From positions 186,001-250,000 of the forward strand of contig NZ_JAKRRW010000004.1 of NCBI RefSeq assembly GCF_026191635.1: a stretch of DNA of 64,000 bases, in the 5' to 3' direction. How positions within the stretch are numbered: position 1 is the first letter of the stretch; every line of letters starts with the position of its first letter. Of this stretch, positions 9,491 through 18,833 are shown piece by piece. The stretch is from Photobacterium obscurum (GTDB lineage Bacteria; Pseudomonadota; Gammaproteobacteria; Enterobacterales; Vibrionaceae). The notes beneath the pieces were generated by a model. That model was given only the letters and a program-made list of their open reading frames with translations, did not search any database and was not told the DNA's origin. The position numbers and the translations under genes were made by a program.

Positions 9491-9826
9491 ATTTAACCAT
9501 CTTTCTTGCACTACTCTCTTTCCAAAGCCGTAACTATCCTTTTTCTAACTTCTATCCTTCTCACGACGCTTTTACCGCATCCAAATCAGCTGTAAACCCC
9601 TTCAAAGTTGTTTGTTGCTGTTAATGCTTTCCCATATTGATACGACCTCAAAATTGTGGAGATCGGTATTCGCTCTATACTTCATTCATTAGGCCTGTTT
9701 TGTAGCAAATCGATTGTTGTTTAAGCAATTGGTGCTAGTTAAGGTAGGATGCACAAGAAAGTTAATGCGAATGAATATCATTTGCGGTAGGTTGTAAGTG
9801 TAATCAACGCCGAAGGAACATAAATA
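9491..9826. other. Intergenic gap, promoter region of the phosphohexomutase gene
   Basis: About 335 bp without a supported gene. A 63-codon open frame covers part of it but has no site or recognisable features. I see no repeat family or named operator. Confidence 0.4.
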
Positions 9827-11536
9827 ATGAAGACAGAAATCACTCGTTGGTTGGCGCGAGACCCTGATCCGAAAACACGTGAAGAGCTACAACACCTTAT
9901 AAACTCGAACTCCGAACAGGAATTGCAAGAACGTTTTTCCGGTCGGTTGGCCTTTGGTACTGCTGGTCTGCGAGGTATCGTTGGAGCCGGGCCTAACCGG
10001 ATGAATCGTTTGGTGATTCAGGAAACGGCTATGGGGCTAGGCAAGTACTTGCTTGCCACAGAGCAAGATGCTGCTGAGCGCGGTGTTATTATTGGCTTCG
10101 ACGGCCGCCCCGATTCAAAGCGTTTTGCGCATGAAACAGCCTCTGCTTTGGCTGCGCAGGGGATTAAAGTCTATATGACGACGCACGAAGCACCGACTCC
10201 CATGGTGGCATTTGGCGTGAAGCATTTTGAAGCGGCTGCCGGAGTTGTTGTGACGGCAAGCCATAATCCGCCCGCTTACAACGGATTTAAAGTGTACTGG
10301 GGTAACGGTGCTCAAATTATCCCACCTCATGATTCTGGTATTGCTGCCCAGATAGATATCGCAACCAAGCAGGACATTGAACTGCTTGATTTGGAAGAAG
10401 CTAAACAGCAAGGCTTGCTGTTCTGGTTAAGTGAGTCGTTTTACAACACCTATCGACAGACGATGAAAAATAATAAGCTACTGTCGAATCACACCCAGCC
10501 TGATGGTATAAGCCTTGCCTATACGGCGATGCATGGTGTCGGGGCCAATATGGCCGAAGGGATGCTGGCCGATGCCGGATTTACCAAGGTTTACAGTGTG
10601 GCCGAGCAGCGTGATCCCGATGGAAGCTTTCCAACGGTAAACTTCCCCAACCCGGAGGAGCCTGGGGCAATGGACATGGTGATTGCCGAGGCTAAAAAAC
10701 ACAATGCAACGCTGGCGTGTGCCAACGACCCTGATGCCGATCGCTTTGCGGTAGCCGTAAGAACTGAGCAAGGTGAATATCAGATGCTAACGGGGGATCA
10801 GGTCGGTACTCTGTTTGGACATTATCTGCTAACGCATGCTGAGCCGGGGCAGAACTTGGTAGGGGCAACGATTGTGTCTTCCAGTCTGTTAGAAAAGGTG
10901 GCGAAATCTGTCGATGCAAATTACTACCAAACACTAACTGGCTTTAAGTGGCTAACAAATGTCGCGATGCAGCAGCAGACTGATGAAAGCCGCTTCTTAT
11001 TCGCTTATGAGGAAGCGTTGGGTTATACCGTTGGTAGCGAGGTCTGGGACAAGGATGGTTTATCGGCACTTGTTGCGTTTGCCCAGCTGACAGCAGAGCT
11101 GGCGGCCAACGGAAAAACGATATGGGATCAGCTCGAAGCCATTTACCGCGAGCATGGCCTTTATTTGAATGCCCAGAAAAGTATTGCTCTACAGCCGGGC
11201 TCACCGCCTATTGGCGATCTGCTAAGACAGAATCCGCCTGAAACAATCGCTGGACGTCAGGTTGTTGTGACGGATGACTTGAAAATATCACAGAAAATAT
11301 ATGCCGATGGTAAGGCAGAGGCGATTGATCTACCTGCTAGTGACGTACTTATCTATCATCTTGATGATGATGCAAGAGTGGTTGTTCGTCCGTCGGGTAC
11401 TGAGCCTAAGCTTAAGTGCTACTATGAAGTGGTTGAGGCCATGAGCCATGAAGACACCCTTGAGCATGCGCAGCAGCGAGCGGAAACCGCGATGGAAGAT
11501 CTAATTAATCGCCATCAGAGCTCGCTGGCGGGCTAA
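9827..11536 (+). CDS. Phospho-sugar mutase (phosphoglucomutase/phosphomannomutase family)
   Basis: A 569-residue alpha-D-phosphohexomutase that moves phosphate between C1 and C6 of a hexose phosphate. The four family motifs are present in order: active serine in VVTASHNPPAYNG, the metal loop DPDADRFA, the sugar-binding GFKWLTN with YEEALGY, and the phosphate-binding RPSGTEPKLK. The length and N-terminal layout match the long PGM2/PgcA-like branch, not the 450-residue GlmM or ManB types, so glucose phosphate or ribose phosphate is the likely substrate. Its stop codon lies at the edge of a 162-bp repeat, whose end provides the last base or two. Confidence 0.9.
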   Translation: MKTEITRWLARDPDPKTREELQHLINSNSEQELQERFSGRLAFGTAGLRGIVGAGPNRMNRLVIQETAMGLGKYLLATEQDAAERGVIIGFDGRPDSKRFAHETASALAAQGIKVYMTTHEAPTPMVAFGVKHFEAAAGVVVTASHNPPAYNGFKVYWGNGAQIIPPHDSGIAAQIDIATKQDIELLDLEEAKQQGLLFWLSESFYNTYRQTMKNNKLLSNHTQPDGISLAYTAMHGVGANMAEGMLADAGFTKVYSVAEQRDPDGSFPTVNFPNPEEPGAMDMVIAEAKKHNATLACANDPDADRFAVAVRTEQGEYQMLTGDQVGTLFGHYLLTHAEPGQNLVGATIVSSSLLEKVAKSVDANYYQTLTGFKWLTNVAMQQQTDESRFLFAYEEALGYTVGSEVWDKDGLSALVAFAQLTAELAANGKTIWDQLEAIYREHGLYLNAQKSIALQPGSPPIGDLLRQNPPETIAGRQVVVTDDLKISQKIYADGKAEAIDLPASDVLIYHLDDDARVVVRPSGTEPKLKCYYEVVEAMSHEDTLEHAQQRAETAMEDLINRHQSSLAG

Positions 11537-11697
11537 TACCAATCGGGATAAGTAAGTGTTCAGATAATTGCGCAGGGAAAATCACTTAAGACAAGGAAGG
11601 GTTTGCAGTAACTAGTGGTTCTAATTACAAAAAACCTAACGCAGTAATAGGTGATTTTAACCAGCAATAATGATCAAATACTTATGCTGATTGGTAT
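11536..11697. mobile_element. 162-bp MITE-like element, copy A
   Basis: It is bounded by ATACCAATC and GATTGGTAT. It is highly similar, in opposite orientation, to the 162-bp copy at 21979-22140, and shares ends with 46910-47071 and 48170-48330. It has no reading frame of its own, and the size and inverted ends fit a non-autonomous miniature transposable element. It abuts the stop codon of the mutase gene. Confidence 0.8.
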
Positions 11698-11718
11698 AAT
11701 TCGACTTTCAGATATAAA

Positions 11719-11749
11719 GATGCCGGATAGCTGACTATCCGGCATTTTT
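11719..11749. terminator. Strong hairpin terminator between convergent genes
   Basis: ATGCCGGATAG, loop CTGA, CTATCCGGCAT followed by TTTT on the plus strand. Confidence 0.85.
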
Positions 11750-11769
11750 GTTATTAGGGCTGACTATTT

Positions 11770-12222
11770 CTATTGTGCTTTCTGCTCGCTAAGCTCTGCA
11801 TATTTGTGCAGCAGCTCGGTAAGGACTTTGACCCAGCCAAATGCATCATCAGGTGACTTTTGAAGGATTTGCTCTACCTGTTCGCAGTGCTGCTCCAGTG
11901 AAATCGCTTCTTCAAGGGTGAAGGACATAGCATAAAAGTGCCATAGGATCAGGCGGATCATCCGCTCAGCATTCTGTTGTGCATTGTCGGATTCAGAGAA
12001 AGCGACTTTGACCTCACCCAGTGCGATTGCCGTCATACGAAGCATGGCATCGAATTGCGCCGACTTCATGCGCTCTTCGCTATCAACTTCTTCCTGTTCG
12101 AAGGTAAAAAGCTCCTGCATGACATCCTCAGGAACCATGCGGCCAATTACTCTGACGCTGAACTCTTCTAGTTCATGGCGGGGCATTGTGAGCAGGCAGT
12201 CAAGTTTGTAATCACGTTCCAT
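11770..12222 (-). CDS. Hypothetical helical cytoplasmic protein, 150 aa
   Basis: The protein begins MERDYKLDCLLTMPRHELEEF and appears all-helical, with no signal peptide or membrane segment. It is acidic, with many Glu and several Met. I do not recognise a family. It lies alone between the terminator at 11719-11749 and the divergent mrcB gene, with a 208-bp shared promoter region. It could be a small regulator or adaptor, but nothing in the sequence decides this. Confidence 0.6.
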   Translation of the reverse strand: MERDYKLDCLLTMPRHELEEFSVRVIGRMVPEDVMQELFTFEQEEVDSEERMKSAQFDAMLRMTAIALGEVKVAFSESDNAQQNAERMIRLILWHFYAMSFTLEEAISLEQHCEQVEQILQKSPDDAFGWVKVLTELLHKYAELSEQKAQ

Positions 12223-12430
12223 TTTCTTTCTCAGCAGTAAGCATAAACAGGGCGCGTATTCTGCGTGATTTTGAAGGTAAATTCCAGATTAAATCTGTTG
12301 TACTCATCAGGCTTTGATTATAGTGCTTTGACAGTAGCATGACATCCAGACTGAACTTTTTGGGTATGGTCTGCGCCGAACTCATATCCGGGGGACATAC
12401 AATTACCCAGTAATTGGCTGTACGAAATTA

Positions 12431-14821
12431 ATGACAACGTCAGATAAGAAACCGCGACCAGACTCAGAGCAATATAAGTCGCCAACCAAACCTCACCCAG
12501 AAAGACAATCAACCACAGACTCTTCTGCATCACCTTCATCAATAACCATGTCCGAAAATACATCGGCTTCAAAGCGGAAGTGGTTGAGAAATAGCTGCAT
12601 TGCGGGCGTACTGCTTGTCAGTGTGGGCTTAGCATGGATGGGGAATTCGCTTAATCAAACTGTGACTGAGAAATTCGAAGGGCAATTATGGCAGTTGCCT
12701 TCGGTGGTCTATGCGCGTGAGTTGACGCTTCAGCCGGGTGCTCTAATCCGGTATGAGGATCTGGTTAACGAACTGGAAGTACTGAAGTACCGTAAAGTTA
12801 ATACGCCCCAAAAAATTGGGGAATACGCGACCAGTCGATTAAAAGTTGAGTTTATTCGTCGCCCGTTTGAGTTCAAAGACGGAGCCCAGGAAGAACGGCA
12901 TGTAGTGGTTGAGTTTGACTACTCGAAGGTAAAGCGGATCTATGAATCCGGTACCAAGCGTGAATTTGGCATTTTAAGTGTCGAGCCCAAACTGCTTGGG
13001 ATGTTGGAGGCCAGGGCTGAAGAACAGCGGATATACCTGCCGAAAGACGAGATGCCCCAACCTCTCATTGCTGCACTTATAGCAACCGAAGATAAAGACT
13101 TCTATCACCATGACGGCGTTTCTCCGGTGGCCATTGCCCGTGCCTTTGTTGCCAACCTAAAAGCGGGGCGTACGGTTCAGGGCGGGAGTACCCTAACTCA
13201 GCAGTTGGCTAAAAACCTGTTTTTGACCAGTGAACGTAGCTTGTGGCGTAAGTTCAAAGAAGCCTATATGGCATTAATCATTGACTATCGTTACAGCAAA
13301 GATCAGATCCTGGATGCTTACCTAAACCAGGTTTACCTTGCGCAAAGCGGGGCCGATGCTGTTCATGGTTTTGCCTTGGGTTCGCGTTTCTATTTTGGTT
13401 TGCCGTTGTCAGAGCTTCGGGTTGATCAGCAAGCATTGCTGGTGGGACTGGTAAAAGGTCCGTCATATTATAACCCGTGGCGTTACCCGGAACGTGCCAA
13501 GCGGCGCCGTGATTTAGTACTACGTCTGATGATGGATAATGGCGAACTTGAAGAGGTAGATTACCAGTTGGCAATTAAGCGACCATTGGACTTGCAGGAA
13601 AAAGGACAAATTGCTAATCGCCAGCCGGCTTACTTCGGTCAACTGCAGCGCGAACTTAAGGCCAATGTTGACAACTATCAACCAGGTCAGGGGTTACGTC
13701 TGTTTACAACCTTGGATCCGGACTCGCAAGCTAAGGCTGAGCAGGCCGTTCGACAGGTAATTCCGACACTGGAGAAAAAAGCCGGTAATGAGCTCGAAAC
13801 CGCGGTGGTGATCGCTGATCGCATGAGCGGTGAAATCCGGGCGATGGTAGGGGGAAGTCGCCCAGGCTACGATGGCTTTAACCGTGCCATTGATGCCAAA
13901 CGGCAAATTGGCTCGGTAGTGAAGCCAGCAATTTACTTGGCTGCCTTAGAACAACCGGGACGTTTTTCGTTGGCGACCAACCTCCAGGACCGCCCATTGA
14001 CCCTGAAGGGGCAAAAGGGTGAAAACTGGACACCTCGTAACTATGACCGCCAGTACCGTGGTGAAGTACCGTTGTATCTGGCATTGGCGAAGTCATACAA
14101 TATTCCGACTGTGAACCTCGGTATGGCGGTAGGACTCGATCAGGTTATCGATACCATGGAGAAGCTGGGGGTGGACCGTAACGAGATCCCCAAGTTGCCG
14201 TCGATGTTATTGGGGGCGTTTACCTTGACGCCGGTGGAAGTGACCCAGATGTACCAGACGATAGCAAGCGGTGGCCGAAAGAGTGAGCTGACAGCGCTCA
14301 GTGCGGTAGTTGATAATGACGGTAATGTGCTTTATCAAAATTGGCCGAAATCAGCCCCTGCAGTGTCTGAGCAAGCATCTTGGCTAACCCTATACGGTAT
14401 GCAGAAGGTGGTAACACTGGGAACCGGGCGCTATTTGAATTCGCTTCTGCCGTCTTCACGCTTAGCGGGTAAAACCGGAACCTCAGATAAAGGACGTGAC
14501 AGTTGGTATGTCGGCGTTGATGGCCGGGAAGTCGTTACAGTCTGGATGGGGCGTGATGATAATAAAAGCGTTAAGCTGACAGGATCATCGGGGCCTTTGC
14601 GACTGTATGCTGACTATATTCAGCGACGCGATCCTGAGCCTCTGCTTTTGCGTACACCGCCACAGGTTGTTGACTTCAACTATAATCAAGACCCACGCGG
14701 TCGGTTGGCACAAAGCTGCCTGGGCCAAACGCAGCTGCCTGTCTGGGACCCGAACGGTACGCTTAAAAAGGGGTGCGTGAAGAACGTGGAAACCTTCTTT
14801 AAGCGACTTTTTAAGTGGTAG
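12431..14821 (+). CDS. mrcB: Penicillin-binding protein 1B, bifunctional peptidoglycan synthase
   Basis: A 796-residue inner membrane enzyme that polymerises glycan strands and cross-links peptides. A Pro/Ser-rich cytoplasmic tail (1-50) and one membrane segment (about 53-70) precede the UB2H-like region. Then comes the GT51 glycosyltransferase with its catalytic Glu in IATEDKDFYHHDG (about 220) and GGSTLTQQLAKN. The transpeptidase has SVVK (Ser about 495), the SYN of LAKSYNIPTVN, and KTGTSD (about 681). All active-site motifs are intact. Monocistronic. The partner lipoprotein LpoB is not in the window. Confidence 0.95.
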   Translation: MTTSDKKPRPDSEQYKSPTKPHPERQSTTDSSASPSSITMSENTSASKRKWLRNSCIAGVLLVSVGLAWMGNSLNQTVTEKFEGQLWQLPSVVYARELTLQPGALIRYEDLVNELEVLKYRKVNTPQKIGEYATSRLKVEFIRRPFEFKDGAQEERHVVVEFDYSKVKRIYESGTKREFGILSVEPKLLGMLEARAEEQRIYLPKDEMPQPLIAALIATEDKDFYHHDGVSPVAIARAFVANLKAGRTVQGGSTLTQQLAKNLFLTSERSLWRKFKEAYMALIIDYRYSKDQILDAYLNQVYLAQSGADAVHGFALGSRFYFGLPLSELRVDQQALLVGLVKGPSYYNPWRYPERAKRRRDLVLRLMMDNGELEEVDYQLAIKRPLDLQEKGQIANRQPAYFGQLQRELKANVDNYQPGQGLRLFTTLDPDSQAKAEQAVRQVIPTLEKKAGNELETAVVIADRMSGEIRAMVGGSRPGYDGFNRAIDAKRQIGSVVKPAIYLAALEQPGRFSLATNLQDRPLTLKGQKGENWTPRNYDRQYRGEVPLYLALAKSYNIPTVNLGMAVGLDQVIDTMEKLGVDRNEIPKLPSMLLGAFTLTPVEVTQMYQTIASGGRKSELTALSAVVDNDGNVLYQNWPKSAPAVSEQASWLTLYGMQKVVTLGTGRYLNSLLPSSRLAGKTGTSDKGRDSWYVGVDGREVVTVWMGRDDNKSVKLTGSSGPLRLYADYIQRRDPEPLLLRTPPQVVDFNYNQDPRGRLAQSCLGQTQLPVWDPNGTLKKGCVKNVETFFKRLFKW

Positions 14822-14918
14822 TTAATACCATAGCGGTGGAAAGGTTAAAACTGGCATTCAGTCAGATTTCAGATAGAATGCACGGCTTGTTATTGTCCCC
14901 AAGTAGATGAACTGAGTC

Positions 14919-15467
14919 ATGCGATTACTGAAGTCAACTGTGCACCCTGATATTGAAACGCTGGAAGGCCGTGTTTTTCACCGTAAAGCGGCTCGGGGGA
15001 TTATTCTTGATGGTGAGAATATCCTAATGTTATACACCGTGCGTTATCATGACTATACCTTGCCTGGAGGCGGTATTGACGAAGGGGAGGATGCTATTCA
15101 GGGGCTGATCCGTGAGCTGGAGGAAGAAACCGGTGCACGTAATATCCGTGATATCTCTGCTTTTGGTATGTATGAAGAGTATCGCCCTTGGTATAAGCCA
15201 GAGCACGACATCATGCATATGGAATCGTATTGCTATGTTTGTACCATTGATGCCGAGCTGGGTGATACGCAGTTTGAAGACTACGAAATTAACAACGGCA
15301 TGAAGCCTGTCTGGATGAACATTTATGATGCCATTGCTCATAATGAAGAAACTATTGCAAACAGTGATAAGAAAGGGATGTCGATTGAGCGCGAGACCTT
15401 CTTGTTAAAGCGTATTGCTGAAGAACTATTGCCCGCATTGTCTGCCCCAAAACGTTTCGTCGCCTGA
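14919..15467 (+). CDS. Nudix hydrolase
   Basis: A 182-residue protein with a perfect Nudix box at residues 51-73 (GGIDEGE..., then RELEEETGA), matching Gx5Ex7REUxEExGU. Nudix enzymes hydrolyse nucleoside diphosphates linked to another group. The substrate cannot be read from the box. The N-terminal 20 residues (ETLEGRVFHRKAARGIIL) and a C-terminal helix surround a standard single domain. It follows mrcB by 97 bp, probably with its own promoter. Confidence 0.9.
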   Translation: MRLLKSTVHPDIETLEGRVFHRKAARGIILDGENILMLYTVRYHDYTLPGGGIDEGEDAIQGLIRELEEETGARNIRDISAFGMYEEYRPWYKPEHDIMHMESYCYVCTIDAELGDTQFEDYEINNGMKPVWMNIYDAIAHNEETIANSDKKGMSIERETFLLKRIAEELLPALSAPKRFVA

Positions 15468-15782
15468 ACCAACGTTTTCAACTCTCCATTGAGCTAGCTT
15501 ATGACGTCTCTTGATTACAACTCGTGATCAAGAGACAGAGCATAGATAGCACCTATTGATTCTCTGTTTTGTAAGTATATTGCTGCAAAATCAGTGTGTC
15601 TGATAGATCAATTTTGGCCGCTATCAACATTCACTTCTGTCCCCCCCCACATTAAATCGACCCAAATGGTATTTGTATCTATTTGTAAATACATGCAATT
15701 TTTTGATTGCACCATTCGGATGTTATGTTATGTTATAACGTAACCTTAAGCTATGTTATAACATAACAGTTAGGGTGGTAAA
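15468..15782. promoter_or_regulatory. Upstream region of the zinc operon with two Zur-like operators
   Basis: Most of this 315-bp gap shows nothing specific. At its end lie two 18-bp palindromes, GTTATGTTATAACGTAAC at 727-744 (within 15.7 kb) and GCTATGTTATAACATAAC at 15750-15767, their centres 23 bp apart. Both match the gammaproteobacterial Zur core (TGTTATA with its mirror TATAACA). The second ends 15 bp before the GTG start of the barrel gene, so a zinc-loaded Zur would block transcription or initiation. Confidence 0.75.
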
Positions 15783-16940
15783 GTGAAAAGCAACATATCT
15801 CTATTAATGATCGGTGGCCTGTTATCTGTACCTGCATTAGCAAGTGATTCTGGGGTGATTTCTAATCCACAGATAGGCGTGGTATTGGATGCTTATTATC
15901 AAAATTCTGAGCGTGAACTTTCAGAAAGAGCTGAAGGCTTTGGCCTCGGTCATACCGAGCTCAATATGTCCGCTAACATTGATGATAAATTCTACGGTGC
16001 ACTGACAACAGTATTGGAAAGCCATGGTGGTGAAACCGAGCTGGTGATTGAGGAAGCCTACATTGAAACCTTATCGTTACCAGCGGGCTTTAATGTACGT
16101 GCGGGAAGATTCTTGTCTGATTTTGGTTATCTCAACAACCAGCATATGCATACTGATCAGTTTGTAGAGCGTCCGGCGGCATATCGTTCCCTTCTAGGCT
16201 CGCATTACTTTGACGATGGCATACGTGCCAATGTGGTTCTACCAACGGATTTATATGTTCGTTTGGGTATTGAGGCGTTGGATGGCAGTAAGCTGAATGC
16301 CAATGAGACAGAAGATTCGACGGTTGGAGTTTATGGTTCAAACTTAAAACTGGGTGGTGATGTCAATGAGTCAAACAGTTGGCAATTTGGTCTGAGCTAT
16401 CTTCACAATAGAAATGGCATTGTGAATAGTTTTGGTCATCATAGCCACGACCACGACCACGACCACGACCACAATCATGGACCGCATGTGACGGGTGAAC
16501 ATTTATACGGTACTGATTTTGTTTGGAAATGGGCGCCTGAAGGGAATTATAAATACCAAAACTTCACGTTGGCAGCCGAGTATTTATATCTATATAAGTT
16601 AATGGCAGACAAGTACGCCGTACTGGAAGGCGCACCTGATAGCCTGAAAGCTTACTATGTTTCTGGTGTCTATCAGTTCAGTCCGAGTTGGGCCGCAGGG
16701 ATGCGTTATGGCGAAGCGGAAGGCTACCATGGTCATGTCCATGATTGTCATGACCATGCGCACGGTCATTTCCACGATGAAAAACTAAAAGAGTTCGAGG
16801 TGATGCTTGCCTGGAACTCATCGCATTTTGGTACGATTCGAGGCCAGTATACCCGTCAGGATGATGGCAAGCAGAAAGACGACATTTTCACATTACAATA
16901 TGTCATGACTTTTGGAGCGCACGGTGCCCATGCGTTCTAA
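15783..16940 (+). CDS. His-rich outer membrane beta-barrel protein, zinc-uptake candidate
   Basis: A 385-residue protein with a signal peptide (cleavage after PALA, about residue 20) and a chain of amphipathic beta strands ending in Phe, as in outer membrane barrels. Two His/Asp-rich stretches, HDHDHDHDHNHGPH (about residues 222-235) and HGHVHDCHDHAHGHFHD (about 320-336), look like metal-binding surface loops. It starts with GTG behind AGGGTGG and sits just after two Zur-like operators. It overlaps the start of the solute-binding protein gene. It is not a TonB-dependent receptor by size. I infer a porin-like route or scavenging site for zinc across the outer membrane. Confidence 0.7.
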   Translation: MKSNISLLMIGGLLSVPALASDSGVISNPQIGVVLDAYYQNSERELSERAEGFGLGHTELNMSANIDDKFYGALTTVLESHGGETELVIEEAYIETLSLPAGFNVRAGRFLSDFGYLNNQHMHTDQFVERPAAYRSLLGSHYFDDGIRANVVLPTDLYVRLGIEALDGSKLNANETEDSTVGVYGSNLKLGGDVNESNSWQFGLSYLHNRNGIVNSFGHHSHDHDHDHDHNHGPHVTGEHLYGTDFVWKWAPEGNYKYQNFTLAAEYLYLYKLMADKYAVLEGAPDSLKAYYVSGVYQFSPSWAAGMRYGEAEGYHGHVHDCHDHAHGHFHDEKLKEFEVMLAWNSSHFGTIRGQYTRQDDGKQKDDIFTLQYVMTFGAHGAHAF

Positions 16941-17844
16941 GTGCCTTATAAGATTAGTGGCTGCTTCGGCAGCCCTACTTTCATCCCCGGCGATGGCACT
17001 CAGTGTATTCGTGTGTGAACCTGAATGGAAAGCACTGATTGCAGCGCATGCGCCAGATGCCATGATTTATTCCGCGACAACAGCAAACCAAGATCCACAC
17101 TATGTGCAAGCAAGGCCTTCTTTGATCGCTAAGTTTAGGCAGGCTGATATGGCGATGTGTTCTGGCGCGGAACTTGAAGTCGGCTGGTTGCCAATGTTGC
17201 AAGCTCGAAGTGGCAACCCGCTTGTTCAGGAAAGTGGCCCAAATATGATTTATGCGAGTAACCATGTACGAATGTTAGATACGCATAATCATGTGGATCG
17301 TGCAATGGGCGACATTCATGCCCATGGCAACCCGCACGTTCAGTTTGCCGTTCAGTCTATTCCTAAACTATCAAAAGTGATTACCACGAAGTTGCAGCAA
17401 ATTGATCCGGATAATGCGTTGCAGTATCAGGTTAATGGGATGCGTTTTCGGAGGCATTGGAACACAAAAGTGTCTGAATGGAAGCAAAAGTCAGCCTCTT
17501 TGAGAGGAAAGCGTGTTGTCGGCTATCATGCAACGTATCGTTATTTGTTTGAGTGGCTGGGAGTATCACAAGTTGCGGATTTAGAACCGAAACCAGGTAT
17601 ATCACCGACAGCCTCGCATCTGCAGAGCCTAGTGCGGCTGGATTATGACGAGATTGACGCCATCGTGTATTCCACTTATCAAGACTCACGCCCGGCAAAC
17701 TGGTTGCAAAAGCAGATAAATGTACCGGTTGTGGCTTTACCACTGACAGTTCGAAACGATGAAACGCTTGATAGCCTCATTGATAATATAATCGATTCGT
17801 TGCTCGTCAATACGGTGCTAGCGGAACACAGCGTTATCAAATAG
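16930..17844 (+). CDS. ZnuA-like metal ABC transporter solute-binding protein
   Basis: About 304 residues, start taken at 16930 (MRSKCLIRLVAAS...) where a typical Sec signal begins; it overlaps the barrel gene by 11 bp. The cluster A-I binding-protein pattern is present: His in NQDPHYVQARPS, His in GNPHVQ preceded by a short HAHGNPH loop, and His in VGYHATYRYLFEWLG. An acidic residue in YSTYQDSRPANWL may complete the site. This is the metal site arrangement of ZnuA/TroA. The long His-rich loop of classical ZnuA is short here. It should hand zinc to the permease encoded 10 bp downstream. Confidence 0.85.
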   Translation: MRSKCLIRLVAASAALLSSPAMALSVFVCEPEWKALIAAHAPDAMIYSATTANQDPHYVQARPSLIAKFRQADMAMCSGAELEVGWLPMLQARSGNPLVQESGPNMIYASNHVRMLDTHNHVDRAMGDIHAHGNPHVQFAVQSIPKLSKVITTKLQQIDPDNALQYQVNGMRFRRHWNTKVSEWKQKSASLRGKRVVGYHATYRYLFEWLGVSQVADLEPKPGISPTASHLQSLVRLDYDEIDAIVYSTYQDSRPANWLQKQINVPVVALPLTVRNDETLDSLIDNIIDSLLVNTVLAEHSVIK

Positions 17845-17854
17845 CGGAGATTGT

Positions 17855-18631
17855 ATGAGTCATTATACTTGGCTACTGCCTCCAGTGATTTGTGGCTTAC
17901 TGGCGCTACTTGGTAATGTGGTATTAGGTCAACAAGTGCTTCGGCGAAATATTATTTTCATCGATCTTGCTGTGGCTCAAGTTGCTGCATTAGGCGCGGT
18001 GATCAGCGAATACTGGATAGGCAGCAGCCACTTATTTCGAGACTCTTGGTTCGGGCAAATGCTTGGGCCATGGGTATTATCCCTGATCTTCTGTGGCTGC
18101 ATCGCATTGATGGAGAAACGCTATCATAAGCATCTAGAGCCCTTAATTGGGAGCTTTTTTGTTGTGTCTGCATCGTTAGCAATAATTGCAGTGAGCCAAG
18201 ACCCACATGGGGCTGACTTTATACAAACAATCCTCAACGGTCAGTTGTTATGGGTTGGATGGAATGACGTCTGGCCTTTAGCGGCGGTCACGTTCATGAT
18301 GCTGGGGCTTATTGTTAAGTTTCCAGCCATGATGGCAGGTAAAGGCTTTTATTTTGTTTTTGCGATATTAATGCCGATAACCGTCAAATTGACAGGGATT
18401 TACCTGGAGTTTGCACTGCTGGTCATTCCTGCTTTGTGTGTCGCCAACTTAAATGGAAAAGCATTTTTTCTTACCAGCCTCACTCTTGGCATATTTGGCA
18501 TTGTTACGGGGCTGGCCGTCTCTGCCGGTTTTGATCTGCCGAGTGGCGCCAGCATCGTGCTGACATTATTTGTAACCGGAATGTGCTTTTATCCATTCTT
18601 CTCCGCTCAGGCCAAACCGCTAAGGGCATGA
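17855..18631 (+). CDS. ZnuB-like metal ABC transporter permease
   Basis: A 258-residue integral membrane protein of the ABC-3 family (TroC/ZnuB) with seven or eight hydrophobic helices, including IDLAVAQVAALGAVISEYW and GIYLEFALLVIPALCVANL. It is the last gene of the Zur-type operon. No ATP-binding protein gene accompanies it, so the energy-coupling subunit must come from elsewhere, most simply a ZnuC encoded with another zinc transporter. The sequence around the cytoplasmic coupling region (ILNGQLLWVGWNDVW) looks intact. Confidence 0.85.
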   Translation: MSHYTWLLPPVICGLLALLGNVVLGQQVLRRNIIFIDLAVAQVAALGAVISEYWIGSSHLFRDSWFGQMLGPWVLSLIFCGCIALMEKRYHKHLEPLIGSFFVVSASLAIIAVSQDPHGADFIQTILNGQLLWVGWNDVWPLAAVTFMMLGLIVKFPAMMAGKGFYFVFAILMPITVKLTGIYLEFALLVIPALCVANLNGKAFFLTSLTLGIFGIVTGLAVSAGFDLPSGASIVLTLFVTGMCFYPFFSAQAKPLRA

Positions 18632-18707
18632 AAGCCGTGCTGGTAGTTGCTTAATTCTGAACCATTAAGAATTTTTTGATTCGTTGACGATCCTGTGATG
18701 GTACACA

Positions 18708-18738
18708 ATACCCTCTTGCCCTTATGGTAAGAGGGTAT
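18708..18738 (+). terminator. Hairpin after the zinc operon
   Basis: ATACCCTCTT and AAGAGGGTAT around an 11-base loop. There is no T run, so it may be a weak or Rho-assisted terminator. Confidence 0.45.
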
Positions 18739-18833
18739 GATTGCTCCCGTTCATCAGGCTCAATATAAAAAATAGCGCAAGTAAATTCTGTCCTATAGTG
18801 TTGTATTAAGAACATTAACAATAGGATGGATAA

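Noticed and set aside
9433..9624. 63-codon open frame after the DUF2058 gene
   Set aside because: It overlaps the end of the gene and the hairpin, has no ribosome site and an unnatural composition.
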